From: Aliivibrio sifiae
GTDB taxonomy: Bacteria; Pseudomonadota; Gammaproteobacteria; Enterobacterales; Vibrionaceae
Reading direction: 5' to 3'
NCBI RefSeq assembly: GCF_002954705.1
Contig: NZ_MSCO01000001.1
Span: 2,425,776-2,489,775 of the forward strand
Length of the DNA: 64,000 nt
Shown: positions 18,545-27,949 of the stretch, in pieces
Layout of the letters: every line of letters begins with the position of its first letter
Numbering within the stretch: position 1 is the stretch's first letter
Made by a program: the position numbers and the translations under genes
The notes under the pieces: model-generated
Told to the model about the DNA's origin: nothing
Seen by the model: only the letters and a program-made list of their open reading frames with translations
Databases searched by the model: none

Positions 18545-18966
18545 AATATTTCTCCAAAATATGGCTAGAAATAACGCGACTAAAATAGTAAAGATGGGAG
18601 TATACCTTCTTAGATAGCCGCAATATTCGCAGCCAAGAAAGTTACGAATTAATTATAAATTTTGATCGTTACCAGTAGTAAACGATGTAATGGTGGCACA
18701 ACACATTTTGTATGAATGAATAACTGTCATGTTGACCTCATAAAACTTAAAATTAACTCTATAAATAGGTAAGTTGTAAATTAGATTTACGGTTAAATTG
18801 TAACCGCTAGTGATTAATAATCAAGCACAAAACTTCAACAAAAACAAAACAAAATAAACACACTGATATTCTGAATTAACTTCACTATTTACTTAGTAAA
18901 TATTTTGTATATATCCAAACCACACTATTATTAGCTATATATTATAATTAGTAGTTCTATAGATAA
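18545..18966. other. gene-free AT-rich stretch
   Basis: About 420 bases between the small basic protein gene and the hpt terminator. I see no open frame with a credible start, no tRNA and no hairpin-plus-T-run that would mark a small RNA. The only candidate signal is the minus-strand TATACT near 18599, which may serve the small basic protein gene. Confidence 0.5.
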
Positions 18967-19003
18967 TAAAAAAGCGGAAAATACTTTGTATCCCCCGCCT
19001 TTA
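18967..19003 (-). terminator. terminator of hpt
   Basis: On the minus strand CGGGGGATAC pairs with GTATTTTCCG (several G-U pairs) around a three-base loop. A CTTTTTT run follows. It starts about 30 bases after the hpt stop. Confidence 0.65.
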
Positions 19004-19031
19004 ATAATACGTTGATTTAACTCAATACTTA

Positions 19032-19559
19032 TTATTGAGGTACGACTTTACCAATATAAGGTAAGTTACGGTATTTTTGAGCGTAATCAATACCAACACC
19101 AACAACAAACTCATCAGGAATTGAAAAACCAATCCAATCAACCTTAACATCAACTTCACGGCGAGAAGGCTTATCAAGTAAAGTACAAATAGCAATTGAG
19201 TTTGGTTCACGAATAGATAAGATCTCGCACACTTTACTCAGAGTATTACCAGTATCAATAATATCCTCAACTAATAAAACATCTTTACCTTTAATATCAT
19301 CATCAAGATCTTTTAAGATTCGTACATCACGAGTACTTTCCATACTATTGCCATAGCTTGATGCCGTCATGAAATCAACCGTCATTGGTGTTTCAATCGC
19401 ACGAGCTAAATCAGCCATAAATACAAATGAACCACGTAATAAACCAACCATGACTAAACCTTCTGATGCTTTATAATGCTCAGATATTTGTTGGCCTAAC
19501 TCTTTAACTCGCTGGCTTACCTCTTGTTCAGAGATCATCACTTCTACTGTATGTTTCAT
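19032..19559 (-). CDS. hpt: hypoxanthine phosphoribosyltransferase
   Basis: Purine-salvage enzyme (175 residues) that converts hypoxanthine and PRPP to IMP. The PRPP-binding motif [14 protein letters not shown] is in the middle, the flexible-loop region [15 protein letters not shown] lies before it, and the purine-binding [15 protein letters not shown] is near the C-terminus. It aligns with E. coli Hpt from its MKHTVEVMI start. It is divergent from litR across 328 bases; the hpt-litR(hapR)-lpdA order is conserved in vibrios. Confidence 0.96.
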   Translation of the reverse strand: MKHTVEVMISEQEVSQRVKELGQQISEHYKASEGLVMVGLLRGSFVFMADLARAIETPMTVDFMTASSYGNSMESTRDVRILKDLDDDIKGKDVLLVEDIIDTGNTLSKVCEILSIREPNSIAICTLLDKPSRREVDVKVDWIGFSIPDEFVVGVGIDYAQKYRNLPYIGKVVPQ

Positions 19560-19887
19560 ACCATCTCACTTATTCGTTGAACCTACCCACGGTAGGATTT
19601 AGACCTATATAGTCTACAACAAAACCACTAATGACATGCGTCGAATTACAAAAGTTTTTCATGCCACTTTATGACTAACCATCTAATTTTATAAAATCAA
19701 TTAAAATCAAAAGGATTAATACGGTAAACCATTGCAATTTTTTATAAATAACCTTTAAGTACGTCATATTTTTAATTGATTAAGTGAATATTTGTTGAAT
19801 ATATAAGCTGCCTTATGTAAAGTTATTGAGCATAATAATAATAAAACCCTATATAAAATAATAATTTGTTGGCAAGGATATAATAAT
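19560..19887. promoter_or_regulatory. hpt-litR divergent region with a possible Qrr pairing site
   Basis: 328 bases hold the start regions of hpt (left) and litR (right). No firm promoter was identified. TTGTTGGCAAGG at 19866-19877, immediately before the litR start and including its Shine-Dalgarno AAGGA, contains GTTGGC. This is complementary to the conserved GCCAAC of vibrio Qrr small RNAs, which repress litR/hapR/luxR translation. Confidence 0.5.
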
Positions 19888-20493
19888 ATGGATACGATCC
19901 AAAAAAGGCCTAGAACAAGGCTATCTCCAGAAAAGCGCAAAGAACAACTGCTTGATATTGCAATTGAGGTATTTTCACAACGTGGTATTGGTCGTGGCGG
20001 CCATGCTGATGTTGCTGAAATAGCGCAAGTCTCAGTCGCTACTGTATTTAATTATTTCCCAACAAGAGAAGATCTTGTTGATGATGTATTAAATAAAGTA
20101 GAAGAGCAATTTCATCAATTCGTTAAAGACTCCATTGATCTTGATGTAGATGTTCGATCAAACCTTCATACATTATTAATGAACATTATTGATACTGTTC
20201 AATCTGGTAATAAGTGGATTAAGGTATGGTTTGAGTGGAGTACTTCGACTCGTGAAGAAGTATGGCCTCTTTTCTTAAGTACACATGTGAATAATCAAAA
20301 AATTATTCGCACTATGTTTACTGAAGGAATTGAACGTAATGAAGTATGTAATGACCATACTCCTGAAAACCTAGCGAAAATGCTTCATGGCATCTGCTAT
20401 ACTGTATTTATCCAAGCAAACCGTAATCACGCAGCTGAAGAGCTTGAAGATACGGCTAACTGCTTCTTAAATATGCTGTGTATTTATAAATAA
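19888..20493 (+). CDS. litR: quorum-sensing master regulator LitR (HapR/LuxR-type TetR regulator)
   Basis: TetR-family regulator of 201 residues. A basic N-terminal arm (RPRTRLSPEKRKEQL) is followed by the helix-turn-helix VAEIAQVSVATVFNYFPTR at about 43-61, the sequence typical of the LuxR/HapR/SmcR/LitR group. A helical dimerisation and ligand domain follows. In Aliivibrio, LitR links the AinS and LuxPQ quorum-sensing circuits to luxR transcription, motility and colonisation traits. It is intact here. The flanks hpt and lpdA are the same as for V. cholerae hapR. AAGGATA precedes the ATG. Confidence 0.95.
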   Translation: MDTIQKRPRTRLSPEKRKEQLLDIAIEVFSQRGIGRGGHADVAEIAQVSVATVFNYFPTREDLVDDVLNKVEEQFHQFVKDSIDLDVDVRSNLHTLLMNIIDTVQSGNKWIKVWFEWSTSTREEVWPLFLSTHVNNQKIIRTMFTEGIERNEVCNDHTPENLAKMLHGICYTVFIQANRNHAAEELEDTANCFLNMLCIYK

Positions 20494-20518
20494 TATTCAG
20501 AACTCAGAAAGTAGATAA

Positions 20519-20551
20519 TAAAAAACCGCTGATTAATCAGCGGTTTTTTTA
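20519..20551. terminator. bidirectional terminator between litR and lpdA
   Basis: CCGCTGATT and AATCAGCGG form a near-perfect palindrome at 20526-20543, flanked by A and T runs. It serves the converging litR and lpdA transcripts. Confidence 0.9.
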
Positions 20552-20581
20552 TATTTAAACTCTAATGGTTATTAGGAGAAA

Positions 20582-22012
20582 TTATTTCTTTCTCTTCACT
20601 GCTTTTGCATTTGGAAGGTCAGTAATAGAACCTTCATAAATTTCAGCAGCCATACCAATTGATTCATGCAATGTTGGGTGAGCATGGATAGTTAATGCGA
20701 TATCTTCTGCATCACAACCCATTTCAATTGCAAGACCGATTTCGCCAAGAAGTTCACCAGCGTTAGTACCAACAATTGCACCACCGATAACGCGGTTAGT
20801 GTCTTTATCAAAAAGAAGCTTAGTTAGACCATCAGCACAATCTGAAGCGATTGCACGGCCTGATGCAGCCCAAGGGAAGCTTGCAGCTTCGTAGTTAATG
20901 CCTTCGGCTTTTGCTTCTTTCTCTGTTTTACCAACCCAAGCGACTTCTGGCTCAGTGTAAGCAATTGAAGGAATCACTTTAGGATCGAAGTAGTGCTTCT
21001 TACCAGAGATAACTTCAGCAGCAACGTGACCTTCATGCACACCTTTGTGAGCAAGCATAGGTTGACCTACGATATCACCAATAGCGTGGATATGAGGTAC
21101 GTTAGTACGCATTTGCTTATCAACATTAATGAAACCACGTTCATCAACAGCAACACCCGCTTTCTCAGCATCTAATAAGCTACCGTTTGGAACACGACCG
21201 ATAGCAACAAGAACAGCATCATAACGCTCAGCTTCTGCTGGTGCTTTTTTGCCTTCCATTGAAACGTAGATACCATCTTCTTTTGCTTCAACTGCTGTCA
21301 CTTTCGTTTCAAGCATTAAGTTGAACTTCTTGCTCACACGCTTAGTGTAAACTTTAACGATATCTTTATCTGCTGCAGGAATTACTTGGTCAAACATCTC
21401 AACAACGTCAACTTGAGAACCCAGCGCATGATAAACCGTACCCATTTCTAGACCGATGATACCACCGCCCATAATAAGCAGTTTCTTAGGAACTTCTTTA
21501 AGCTCAAGCGCATCCGTTGAATCCCAAATACGTGGGTCTTCATGTGGAATGAACGGTAGCTTAATTGGACGAGAACCAGCAGCAACAATCGCATTATCAA
21601 AGTTGATTGTTGTGTTGCCATCTTCACCAGTTACTTCAATAGTGTTTGCGCCAGTAAATTTACCAAGGCCATTTACTACTGTGACTTTACGCATCTTAGC
21701 CATACCGCCAAGACCGCCAGTCAGTTGAGTAACTACTTTTTCTTTCCATAAACGGATCTTATCGATGTCCGTTTGAGGCTCACCAAATACGATGCCGTGA
21801 TCTGCCATCGCTTTTGCTTCTTCAATAACTTTAGCTACGTGAAGTAATGCTTTTGATGGGATACAACCAACGTTTAAACATACACCACCAAGCGTGTTGT
21901 AACGTTCAACGATAACTGTTTCTAAACCTAAATCTGCACAACGGAATGCTGCAGAGTAACCAGCAGGACCGGCACCAAGTACCACAACTTGGGCTTTAAT
22001 TTCTTTGCTCAT
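20582..22012 (-). CDS. lpdA: dihydrolipoyl dehydrogenase (E3)
   Basis: Flavoenzyme of 476 residues that reoxidises dihydrolipoamide for the pyruvate and 2-oxoglutarate dehydrogenases. An FAD-binding GAGPAGYSAA at 13-22 precedes the redox-active disulfide C45-C50 in GGVCLNVGC. NAD binding GGGIIGLEMG and the C-terminal HAHPTLHES with the catalytic His complete the family pattern. It is the last gene of the pdh operon, separated from aceF by 270 bases containing an intercistronic hairpin, so it may also have its own promoter as in E. coli. Confidence 0.97.
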   Translation of the reverse strand: MSKEIKAQVVVLGAGPAGYSAAFRCADLGLETVIVERYNTLGGVCLNVGCIPSKALLHVAKVIEEAKAMADHGIVFGEPQTDIDKIRLWKEKVVTQLTGGLGGMAKMRKVTVVNGLGKFTGANTIEVTGEDGNTTINFDNAIVAAGSRPIKLPFIPHEDPRIWDSTDALELKEVPKKLLIMGGGIIGLEMGTVYHALGSQVDVVEMFDQVIPAADKDIVKVYTKRVSKKFNLMLETKVTAVEAKEDGIYVSMEGKKAPAEAERYDAVLVAIGRVPNGSLLDAEKAGVAVDERGFINVDKQMRTNVPHIHAIGDIVGQPMLAHKGVHEGHVAAEVISGKKHYFDPKVIPSIAYTEPEVAWVGKTEKEAKAEGINYEAASFPWAASGRAIASDCADGLTKLLFDKDTNRVIGGAIVGTNAGELLGEIGLAIEMGCDAEDIALTIHAHPTLHESIGMAAEIYEGSITDLPNAKAVKRKK

Positions 22013-22233
22013 TTTGACCTCGTTATAGTCATTTCCCTAACAGGCTGACCGATGTTCTAGTATTGTTTTCAGACTGACTTTATTTTACATATATGTTAAC
22101 AGTGTGAAAGCAAGATGGGGTTAGCCTGTGAGCTAGACAACAATTCACGTTAATACACTTCCTATAAAAAGTGTTAAAAAACGCAAATTGTATTTAATTC
22201 TAAAAACTGAAGTTAACCTTCAATTTATGAAGC

Positions 22234-22261
22234 AATAAGGCGGCTTATTTGCCACCTTATT
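22234..22261 (-). other. hairpin between aceF and lpdA
   Basis: AATAAGGCGGC and GCCACCTTATT (one mismatch that is a G-U pair in RNA) can form an 11-base-pair stem with a six-base loop just after the aceF stop. No T run follows on the minus strand, so a standard terminator is unlikely. It may protect aceEF mRNA or reduce lpdA readthrough. Confidence 0.5.
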
Positions 22262-22282
22262 GTTTATTTCAATTACCGCTAA

Positions 22283-24160
22283 TTACAGTACCAAGCGACG
22301 AATGTCTGATAATGCACTGTTTAAGAAAGTAATAAAACGAGCGCCTTCTGCACCATCAATCACACGGTGATCGTAAGATAGAGACAGAGGAAGCTGTAGG
22401 CGTGGAGCGAACTCTTTGCCATTCCAAACTGGTTTAATTTCAGATTTAGATACACCTAAGATACCTACTTCTGGAGCATTTACGATTGGTGTAAATGCTG
22501 TACCACCGATACCGCCAAGGCTTGAGATTGTGAAACAACCGCCTTGCATATCAGAAGCCATTAATTTACCAGCACGTGCTTTCTTAGAAATAGCCATTAG
22601 CTCTTCAGATAGCTCGTAAATGCCTTTTTTGTTCACGTCTTTAAATACAGGAACAACAAGACCGTTTGGCGTATCAACTGCGATACCTACGTTTACGTAC
22701 TTCTTAAGGATGATACTTTCGCCATCATCAGATAATGAAGAGTTAAACGATGGGAATGCTTCAAGTGCTTTCGCAACCGCTTTCATGATGAACACAAGTG
22801 GCGTGATCTTCATACCTGTATCATTCTTCGCTTCGATTGCATTCTGTTCTTTACGGAATGCTTCTAGCTCTGTGATATCAGCATTATCCCACTGTGTAAC
22901 GTGCGGGATCATTACCCAGTTACGGTGCAGGTTAGCGCCAGAAATTTTCTTAATCTTAGAAAGTTTCTTAACTTCTGTTTCACCAAACTTACTGAAATCA
23001 ATTTTTGGCCACGGAAGTAAACCAAGAGCAGAACCGTCACCGCCTTTACCTGATGCAGCAGCACCAGATTCAAGACGCTTAAGCGCATCTTTCACAAAGC
23101 TTTGAACGTCTTCTTTTAGGATACGGTCTTTACGGCCAGTACCTTTAACTTTAGCAAGGTTTACACCAAACTCACGAGCAAGACGGCGAACAACTGGAGA
23201 CGCGTGTGCGTATTCGTTGTTTGCTTCAAATTCACCCGTAGCTGCTGGAGCAGAAGCCGCTGCAACTGGTGCAGGAGCTGCTTGTGCAACTGGTGCTGCT
23301 GTCGCTTGTGCTACAACTGGTGCTGCGCCTTCAACAACAAATGTCATGATTAGAGAGCCAGTTGATACTTTATCGCCAGCTGCAATCTTAATCTCTTTGA
23401 TAGTACCAGCAAAAGGAGCAGGAACTTCCATTGATGCTTTGTCGCCTTCAACAGTAATTAGAGATTGCTCTTCTTCTACTGTATCGCCAACAGCAACCAT
23501 GATTTCAGTTACTTCAACTTCATCACCGCCGATATCTGGAACATTTACTTCTTTCTCAGCAGATACTGCTGGAGCCGCTGCAACTGGTGCTGCTGCCGCT
23601 TGAGGAGCAGCTACTGGAGCAGAACCTGCAACTTCAAAGATCATAACTAAAGAGCCAGTTGACACTGAATCACCAGAAGCGATTTTGATTTCTTTAACTG
23701 TACCAGCGAATGGTGCAGGAACTTCCATTGAAGCTTTGTCGCCTTCAACAGTTAAAAGAGATTGCTCTTCTTCTACTGTATCGCCAACAGAAACCATGAT
23801 TTCAGTGACTTCAACTTCATCACCGCCGATATCTGGAACATGAACTTCTTTAAGCTCAGCAACAGATGCCGCAGCAGGAGCAGCTACTGGAGCCGCTTCA
23901 ACTACTGGATCTGCAGGTGCAGCAGCACCCTCAGCTTCAAAGATCATGATTAGAGAACCAGTTGTTACTGAATCGCCTTCAGAAATTTTAATTTCTTTAA
24001 CGATACCCGCTTGAGACGCAGGAACTTCCATTGAAGCTTTATCGCCTTCAACAGTGATCAGTGACTGCTCTTCTTCAACTCGGTCGCCGACCTTAACTAG
24101 AATCTCAGTTACTTCAACCTCATCTGCACCGATGTCAGGTACATTAATTTCGATTGTCAT
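22283..24160 (-). CDS. aceF: pyruvate dehydrogenase dihydrolipoyllysine acetyltransferase (E2), three lipoyl domains
   Basis: E2 core subunit of 625 residues. Three tandem lipoyl domains have modified lysines expected at K41, K142 and K241, each in GDKASMEVP, joined by Ala/Pro-rich linkers. A peripheral subunit-binding domain occupies about 317-353, with the catalytic domain after it and [13 protein letters not shown] near the C-terminus. It transfers acetyl groups to CoA at the centre of the complex. It follows aceE by 11 bases. The domain count matches E. coli. Confidence 0.97.
   Translation of the reverse strand: MTIEINVPDIGADEVEVTEILVKVGDRVEEEQSLITVEGDKASMEVPASQAGIVKEIKISEGDSVTTGSLIMIFEAEGAAAPADPVVEAAPVAAPAAASVAELKEVHVPDIGGDEVEVTEIMVSVGDTVEEEQSLLTVEGDKASMEVPAPFAGTVKEIKIASGDSVSTGSLVMIFEVAGSAPVAAPQAAAAPVAAAPAVSAEKEVNVPDIGGDEVEVTEIMVAVGDTVEEEQSLITVEGDKASMEVPAPFAGTIKEIKIAAGDKVSTGSLIMTFVVEGAAPVVAQATAAPVAQAAPAPVAAASAPAATGEFEANNEYAHASPVVRRLAREFGVNLAKVKGTGRKDRILKEDVQSFVKDALKRLESGAAASGKGGDGSALGLLPWPKIDFSKFGETEVKKLSKIKKISGANLHRNWVMIPHVTQWDNADITELEAFRKEQNAIEAKNDTGMKITPLVFIMKAVAKALEAFPSFNSSLSDDGESIILKKYVNVGIAVDTPNGLVVPVFKDVNKKGIYELSEELMAISKKARAGKLMASDMQGGCFTISSLGGIGGTAFTPIVNAPEVGILGVSKSEIKPVWNGKEFAPRLQLPLSLSYDHRVIDGAEGARFITFLNSALSDIRRLVL
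23340..24140 (-). repeat. three in-gene direct repeats encoding lipoyl domains
   Basis: Stretches of roughly 200 bases at about 23340-23540, 23640-23840 and 23940-24140 are very similar in nucleotide sequence, spaced about 300 bases apart. The two downstream copies are closest. They encode the lipoyl domains of aceF, and near-identity at DNA level suggests recent homogenisation. Confidence 0.75.
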
Positions 24161-24171
24161 TGTTTTCTACC

Positions 24172-26835
24172 TTATGCGTATTGCGGGTTAGTTTTTTCAG
24201 TATCGATATTGAATTTAGCAATTGCTTCTGCAACAACTGATTTCTCAATATCACCACGTTTTACAAGTTCAGTTAGAGCAGCAACAACTACGTAGCCTGC
24301 GTTAACTTCGAAGTGGCGACGTAGATTCTCACGGCTGTCTGAACGACCAAAGCCATCAGTACCAAGTACTTTGTATGATTCAGTTGGCATAAATGCACGT
24401 ACTTGCTCAGCGTAGTTCTTCATGTAATCTGTCGCAGCGATTGCTGGTTCGTTACCAAGAACTGTTGTGATGTACGGTACTTTAGCTTCTGCTTCTGGGT
24501 GTAGCATGTTGTAACGCTCTGCATCTTGACCATCACGAGTTAGCTCGTTGAAAGAAGTAACAGAGAATATGTCCGACGCTACGCCGTAATCTTCACTTAG
24601 GATCTGTGCTGCTTTGCGTACTTCATTCATGATAGTACCAGAGCTCATTAACTGAACTTTAGCTTTAGAACCAGCATGAGACTCAAGCTTGTAGATACCT
24701 TTACGGATGCCTTCTTCAGCGCCTTCTGGCATTGCTGGCATTGCGTAGTTTTCGTTCATAACCGTTAGGTAGTAGTAAACGTTTTCTTGGTTCTCACCGT
24801 ACATGCGACGAATACCGTCTTGCATGATTACCGCTAGCTCGTAAGCAAACGTTGGGTCATAAGAAATACAGTTAGGAACTGTGTTTGCCATGATGTGTGA
24901 GTGGCCATCTTCGTGTTGTAGACCTTCACCGTTAAGCGTTGTACGACCTGCAGTAGCACCTAATAGGAAACCACGTGCTTGTTGGTCACCCGCTAACCAT
25001 GCCATGTCACCAATACGTTGGAAACCGAACATTGAGTAGTAGATGTAGAATGGGATCATTGGTAGGTTGTTTGTGCTGTATGATGTTGCAGCTGCAACCC
25101 AAGATGCCATTGAACCTAGTTCATTGATACCTTCTTGAAGAACTTGACCAGAAGTTGCTTCTTTGTAGTAAGAAACAATGCCTTTATCTTCAGGAGTGTA
25201 ATCTTGACCGTGTGGGTTGTAGATACCAACCTGACGGAATAGACCTTCCATACCGAATGTACGTGCTTCATCACAAATGATAGGAACGATGTTCTTACCA
25301 ATGTTCTTATCTTTAAGTAAGATATTTAGTGTACGTACGTAAGCCATCGTTGTTGAGATATCACGCTTCTGCTCACCTAATAGAGGGGCAAATGCATCAA
25401 GCTCTGGCACTTTGAATTCTTGAGTAAACTTAGGCAGACGCTTAGGTGTGTAACCGTGTAGCGCATCACGACGTGCGTGTAAGTAGTTGTACTCTGCAGA
25501 ACCTTCTTCTAGTTTAAGGTAAGGAAGTTCTTTGATTTTCTCATCAGAAAGAATGTCTTCTAAACCTAAACGATCACGTAGGTGTTGAACATGAGTCATG
25601 TCCATTTTCTTAACACCGTGTGCAATGTTCTTACCTTCAGCAGCATCGCCCATGCCGTAACCTTTAACAGTTTTAGCTAGGATAACTGTTGGCTTACCGC
25701 CTGTTTCTTTTGCATTGTTGAATGCTGCGAACAGTTTAGATGAATCATGACCACCACGCTTAAGAGCGAAGATTTCGTCATCAGTCATATCAGCAACAAG
25801 TGCTGCAGTCTCAGGGTATTTACCAAAGAAGTTCTCACGAACGTAAGCGCCATCTTTAGATTTGAATGTTTGGTAGTCACCGTCGATAGTTTCGTTCATT
25901 AATTGAAGAAGTTTACCAGTCGTGTCTTTAGCAAGTAGTGAATCCCAGTTGCTACCCCAAATAACTTTAACAACATTCCAACCAGCACCTTTAAATAGGC
26001 CTTCTAGTTCTTGAATGATGCTACCGTTACCCATAACAGGGCCATCTAGACGCTGTAGGTTACAGTTAATTAGAAAACATAGGTTATCCAATTTTTCACG
26101 AGCAGCGAAAGAGATCGCACCGCGTGATTCTGGCTCATCCATCTCACCATCACCTAGGAAAGCGTATACACGCTGAGCGCCAGTCTCTTTCATGCCACGG
26201 CCTTCAAGGTACTTAAGGAAGCGCGCTTGATAGATAGCAGAAATAGGACCAAGACCCATAGACACTGTAGGGAACTGCCAGAATTCAGGCATCAGTTTAG
26301 GGTGAGGGTAAGAAGGAATACCTTTACCATCAACTTCTTGACGGAAGTTATCTAGTTGCTCTTCAGTTAAACGACCTTCAACGAAAGCACGAGAGTAGAT
26401 ACCAGGAGAGATATGACCTTGGTAATAAACTAAATCACCACCATCCGTCTCATTTGGAGCACGGAAGAAATGGTTGAAACATACTTCGTAGAATGCAGCT
26501 GCAGATTGGTAAGAAGCCATATGGCCACCTAGATCCAAATCTTTCTTCGAAGCACGTAGAACGATCATGATTGCGTTCCAACGAATAATTGAACGGATAC
26601 GACGCTCAAGAGTAACATCACCAGGGTACGCAGGTTCTTGCGTTGCTGGAATGGTATTGATGTAGTTAGTATTGATACCTGTAGCCATATCAACACCATC
26701 TAAACGAGCTTTATCAAGAACTTGCTCTAATAGATACTGGGCGCGTTCAACACCCTCTTCACGTACAACTGACTCAAGAGCTTCTAACCAATCTTGAGTT
26801 TCTAGTGCATCAACGTCATGCTTCATGTCAGACAT
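24172..26835 (-). CDS. aceE: pyruvate dehydrogenase E1 component
   Basis: Homodimeric thiamine-diphosphate enzyme that decarboxylates pyruvate and acetylates lipoyl-E2. It is 887 residues from the chosen start, the length of E. coli AceE. The TPP-binding GDGEMDEPES motif and the highly conserved GLFRQVGIYNPHGQ, EGLQHEDGHSH and VLGTDGFGRSDSRE segments are present. An open frame extends 23 codons upstream, but the ATG at 26835 has AGGA at good spacing and starts where homology begins. pdhR ends 55 bases upstream. Confidence 0.97.
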   Translation of the reverse strand: MSDMKHDVDALETQDWLEALESVVREEGVERAQYLLEQVLDKARLDGVDMATGINTNYINTIPATQEPAYPGDVTLERRIRSIIRWNAIMIVLRASKKDLDLGGHMASYQSAAAFYEVCFNHFFRAPNETDGGDLVYYQGHISPGIYSRAFVEGRLTEEQLDNFRQEVDGKGIPSYPHPKLMPEFWQFPTVSMGLGPISAIYQARFLKYLEGRGMKETGAQRVYAFLGDGEMDEPESRGAISFAAREKLDNLCFLINCNLQRLDGPVMGNGSIIQELEGLFKGAGWNVVKVIWGSNWDSLLAKDTTGKLLQLMNETIDGDYQTFKSKDGAYVRENFFGKYPETAALVADMTDDEIFALKRGGHDSSKLFAAFNNAKETGGKPTVILAKTVKGYGMGDAAEGKNIAHGVKKMDMTHVQHLRDRLGLEDILSDEKIKELPYLKLEEGSAEYNYLHARRDALHGYTPKRLPKFTQEFKVPELDAFAPLLGEQKRDISTTMAYVRTLNILLKDKNIGKNIVPIICDEARTFGMEGLFRQVGIYNPHGQDYTPEDKGIVSYYKEATSGQVLQEGINELGSMASWVAAATSYSTNNLPMIPFYIYYSMFGFQRIGDMAWLAGDQQARGFLLGATAGRTTLNGEGLQHEDGHSHIMANTVPNCISYDPTFAYELAVIMQDGIRRMYGENQENVYYYLTVMNENYAMPAMPEGAEEGIRKGIYKLESHAGSKAKVQLMSSGTIMNEVRKAAQILSEDYGVASDIFSVTSFNELTRDGQDAERYNMLHPEAEAKVPYITTVLGNEPAIAATDYMKNYAEQVRAFMPTESYKVLGTDGFGRSDSRENLRRHFEVNAGYVVVAALTELVKRGDIEKSVVAEAIAKFNIDTEKTNPQYA

Positions 26836-26890
26836 GCGAGCTATCCTTTTATTTGTTGGTTCAAATAGGGTGACAATGAAATGAATCGAA

Positions 26891-27661
26891 TTAATCCATA
26901 TCATTACTTTGTTGAATTCGACGAAGCGAGCACTCTCGGCGGCTCTCTTCTTTTGTCAATTCCAACAATGTTTCTTCAATATAGGCAAGATGTGAGTGTG
27001 ATGCCAAACGCGCCTCTTCAGGCTTTCCTGACACTATCGCCTCTACAATCTCAGCTCTATGCTCTCTTACCTTTTTTACCACCGCTTCACGACGATTTAA
27101 TAAGGTAAAATTTTGTAATACGTTTTGCTCAAGCAAGGGCTCTAAACTGCGAACCATGTGAAGTAATACCACATTGTGCGCCGATTCTGTGACCGTAATA
27201 AGACAATGCATAACCGCAGACGCTTCCGCTTTTAAATCACCATCTTGTTGTGCTTGTTGGATTAATTTATGTGACTCTTTAATCCGTTTAAAATCTTCTT
27301 CATTACCACGTAAAGCCGCGTAATAAGCAGAAATACCTTCTAACGCATGACGCGATTCCAATAAATCAAACTGTGTTTCAGGATGCGTTGCTAGTAAATC
27401 TAACAACGGCTCTGAGAAACTTTGCCACAGCCCTTTATTAACAAACGTTCCACCACCTTGACGGCGCGTTAATAAATGCTTTGCTTCTAAACGTTGTATT
27501 GCTTCCCGTACCGAAGGGCGAGAAACATCAAACTGTTTTGCTAACTCTCTTTCAGCTGGTAATTTTTGCCCAGGAGAAAGGGTTCCTTCTAAAATCAGCC
27601 GTTCAAGCTCTTGCTCGATTACATCGGACAGCTTTGGCTGACGTATCCTTTGATATGTCAT
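26891..27661 (-). CDS. pdhR: pyruvate dehydrogenase complex repressor
   Basis: GntR/FadR-type regulator of 256 residues. An N-terminal winged helix-turn-helix (about 1-75, with [24 protein letters not shown]) is followed by a helical FCD effector domain. In E. coli it represses pdhR-aceEF-lpd until pyruvate binds. Near identity in the recognition helix predicts the same operator, and two matching palindromes lie upstream at 27727-27743 and 27862-27878. It is first in the operon, so it should autoregulate. Confidence 0.96.
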   Translation of the reverse strand: MTYQRIRQPKLSDVIEQELERLILEGTLSPGQKLPAERELAKQFDVSRPSVREAIQRLEAKHLLTRRQGGGTFVNKGLWQSFSEPLLDLLATHPETQFDLLESRHALEGISAYYAALRGNEEDFKRIKESHKLIQQAQQDGDLKAEASAVMHCLITVTESAHNVVLLHMVRSLEPLLEQNVLQNFTLLNRREAVVKKVREHRAEIVEAIVSGKPEEARLASHSHLAYIEETLLELTKEESRRECSLRRIQQSNDMD

Positions 27662-27726
27662 CGTAGCTCAACCTAATTTAAGTTGATTACTTCCCACATT
27701 ACCGTGAGTCATTCGTCACTTTAAAT

Positions 27727-27743
27727 AATTGGTAATACCAATT
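27727..27743. promoter_or_regulatory. PdhR operator, promoter-proximal
   Basis: AATTGGTAATACCAATT, a perfect 17-base palindrome of the form AATTGGT-N3-ACCAATT, which is the PdhR box known from E. coli. It lies 66 bases upstream of the pdhR start and about 14 bases downstream of a candidate -10, so binding should block early transcription. Confidence 0.75.
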
Positions 27744-27756
27744 TTATTTGAGGTGC

Positions 27757-27786
27757 AAGTTATCATAAAAAAAGGGAATTTGTCTA
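27757..27786 (-). promoter_or_regulatory. candidate pdhR operon promoter
   Basis: On the minus strand TAGACA (27781-27786) and TAACTT (27757-27762) are separated by 18 bases. The elements are imperfect. The position just upstream of the proximal PdhR box matches the E. coli layout, where the operator overlaps the start of transcription. Confidence 0.4.
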
Positions 27787-27861
27787 GATAAAAGTTGATT
27801 TGAATCATGGAACGGAGTTGGCTTACATTGTTAATTAACAATATAACCACACAATAAATAC

Positions 27862-27878
27862 AATTGGTCTGACCAATT
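27862..27878. promoter_or_regulatory. PdhR operator, distal
   Basis: AATTGGTCTGACCAATT is a second AATTGGT-N3-ACCAATT palindrome, centred 135 bases from the proximal one. It is upstream of the candidate promoter and 72 bases from the ampD stop codon. Confidence 0.7.
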
Positions 27879-27949
27879 TGATTTATAAATAGAGATTCAT
27901 GTGCCAAAATCAAGAAATTAGAGTTCATAAATTTAAGAGCTAACCTCTT

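Noticed and set aside
18545..18966. Small RNA gene in the AT-rich spacer
   Set aside because: No hairpin followed by a T run was found apart from the hpt terminator at its edge, so there is no support.
23217..23603. Plus-strand open frames opposite aceF (128 and 161 codons and others)
   Set aside because: They are antisense shadows of the Ala/Pro-rich, repeat-containing aceF gene. They have no ribosome-binding sites and no recognisable domains.
26836..26904. N-terminal 23-codon extension of aceE
   Set aside because: The extension has no similarity to AceE. The internal ATG at 26835 has a proper ribosome-binding site and gives the exact E. coli length.
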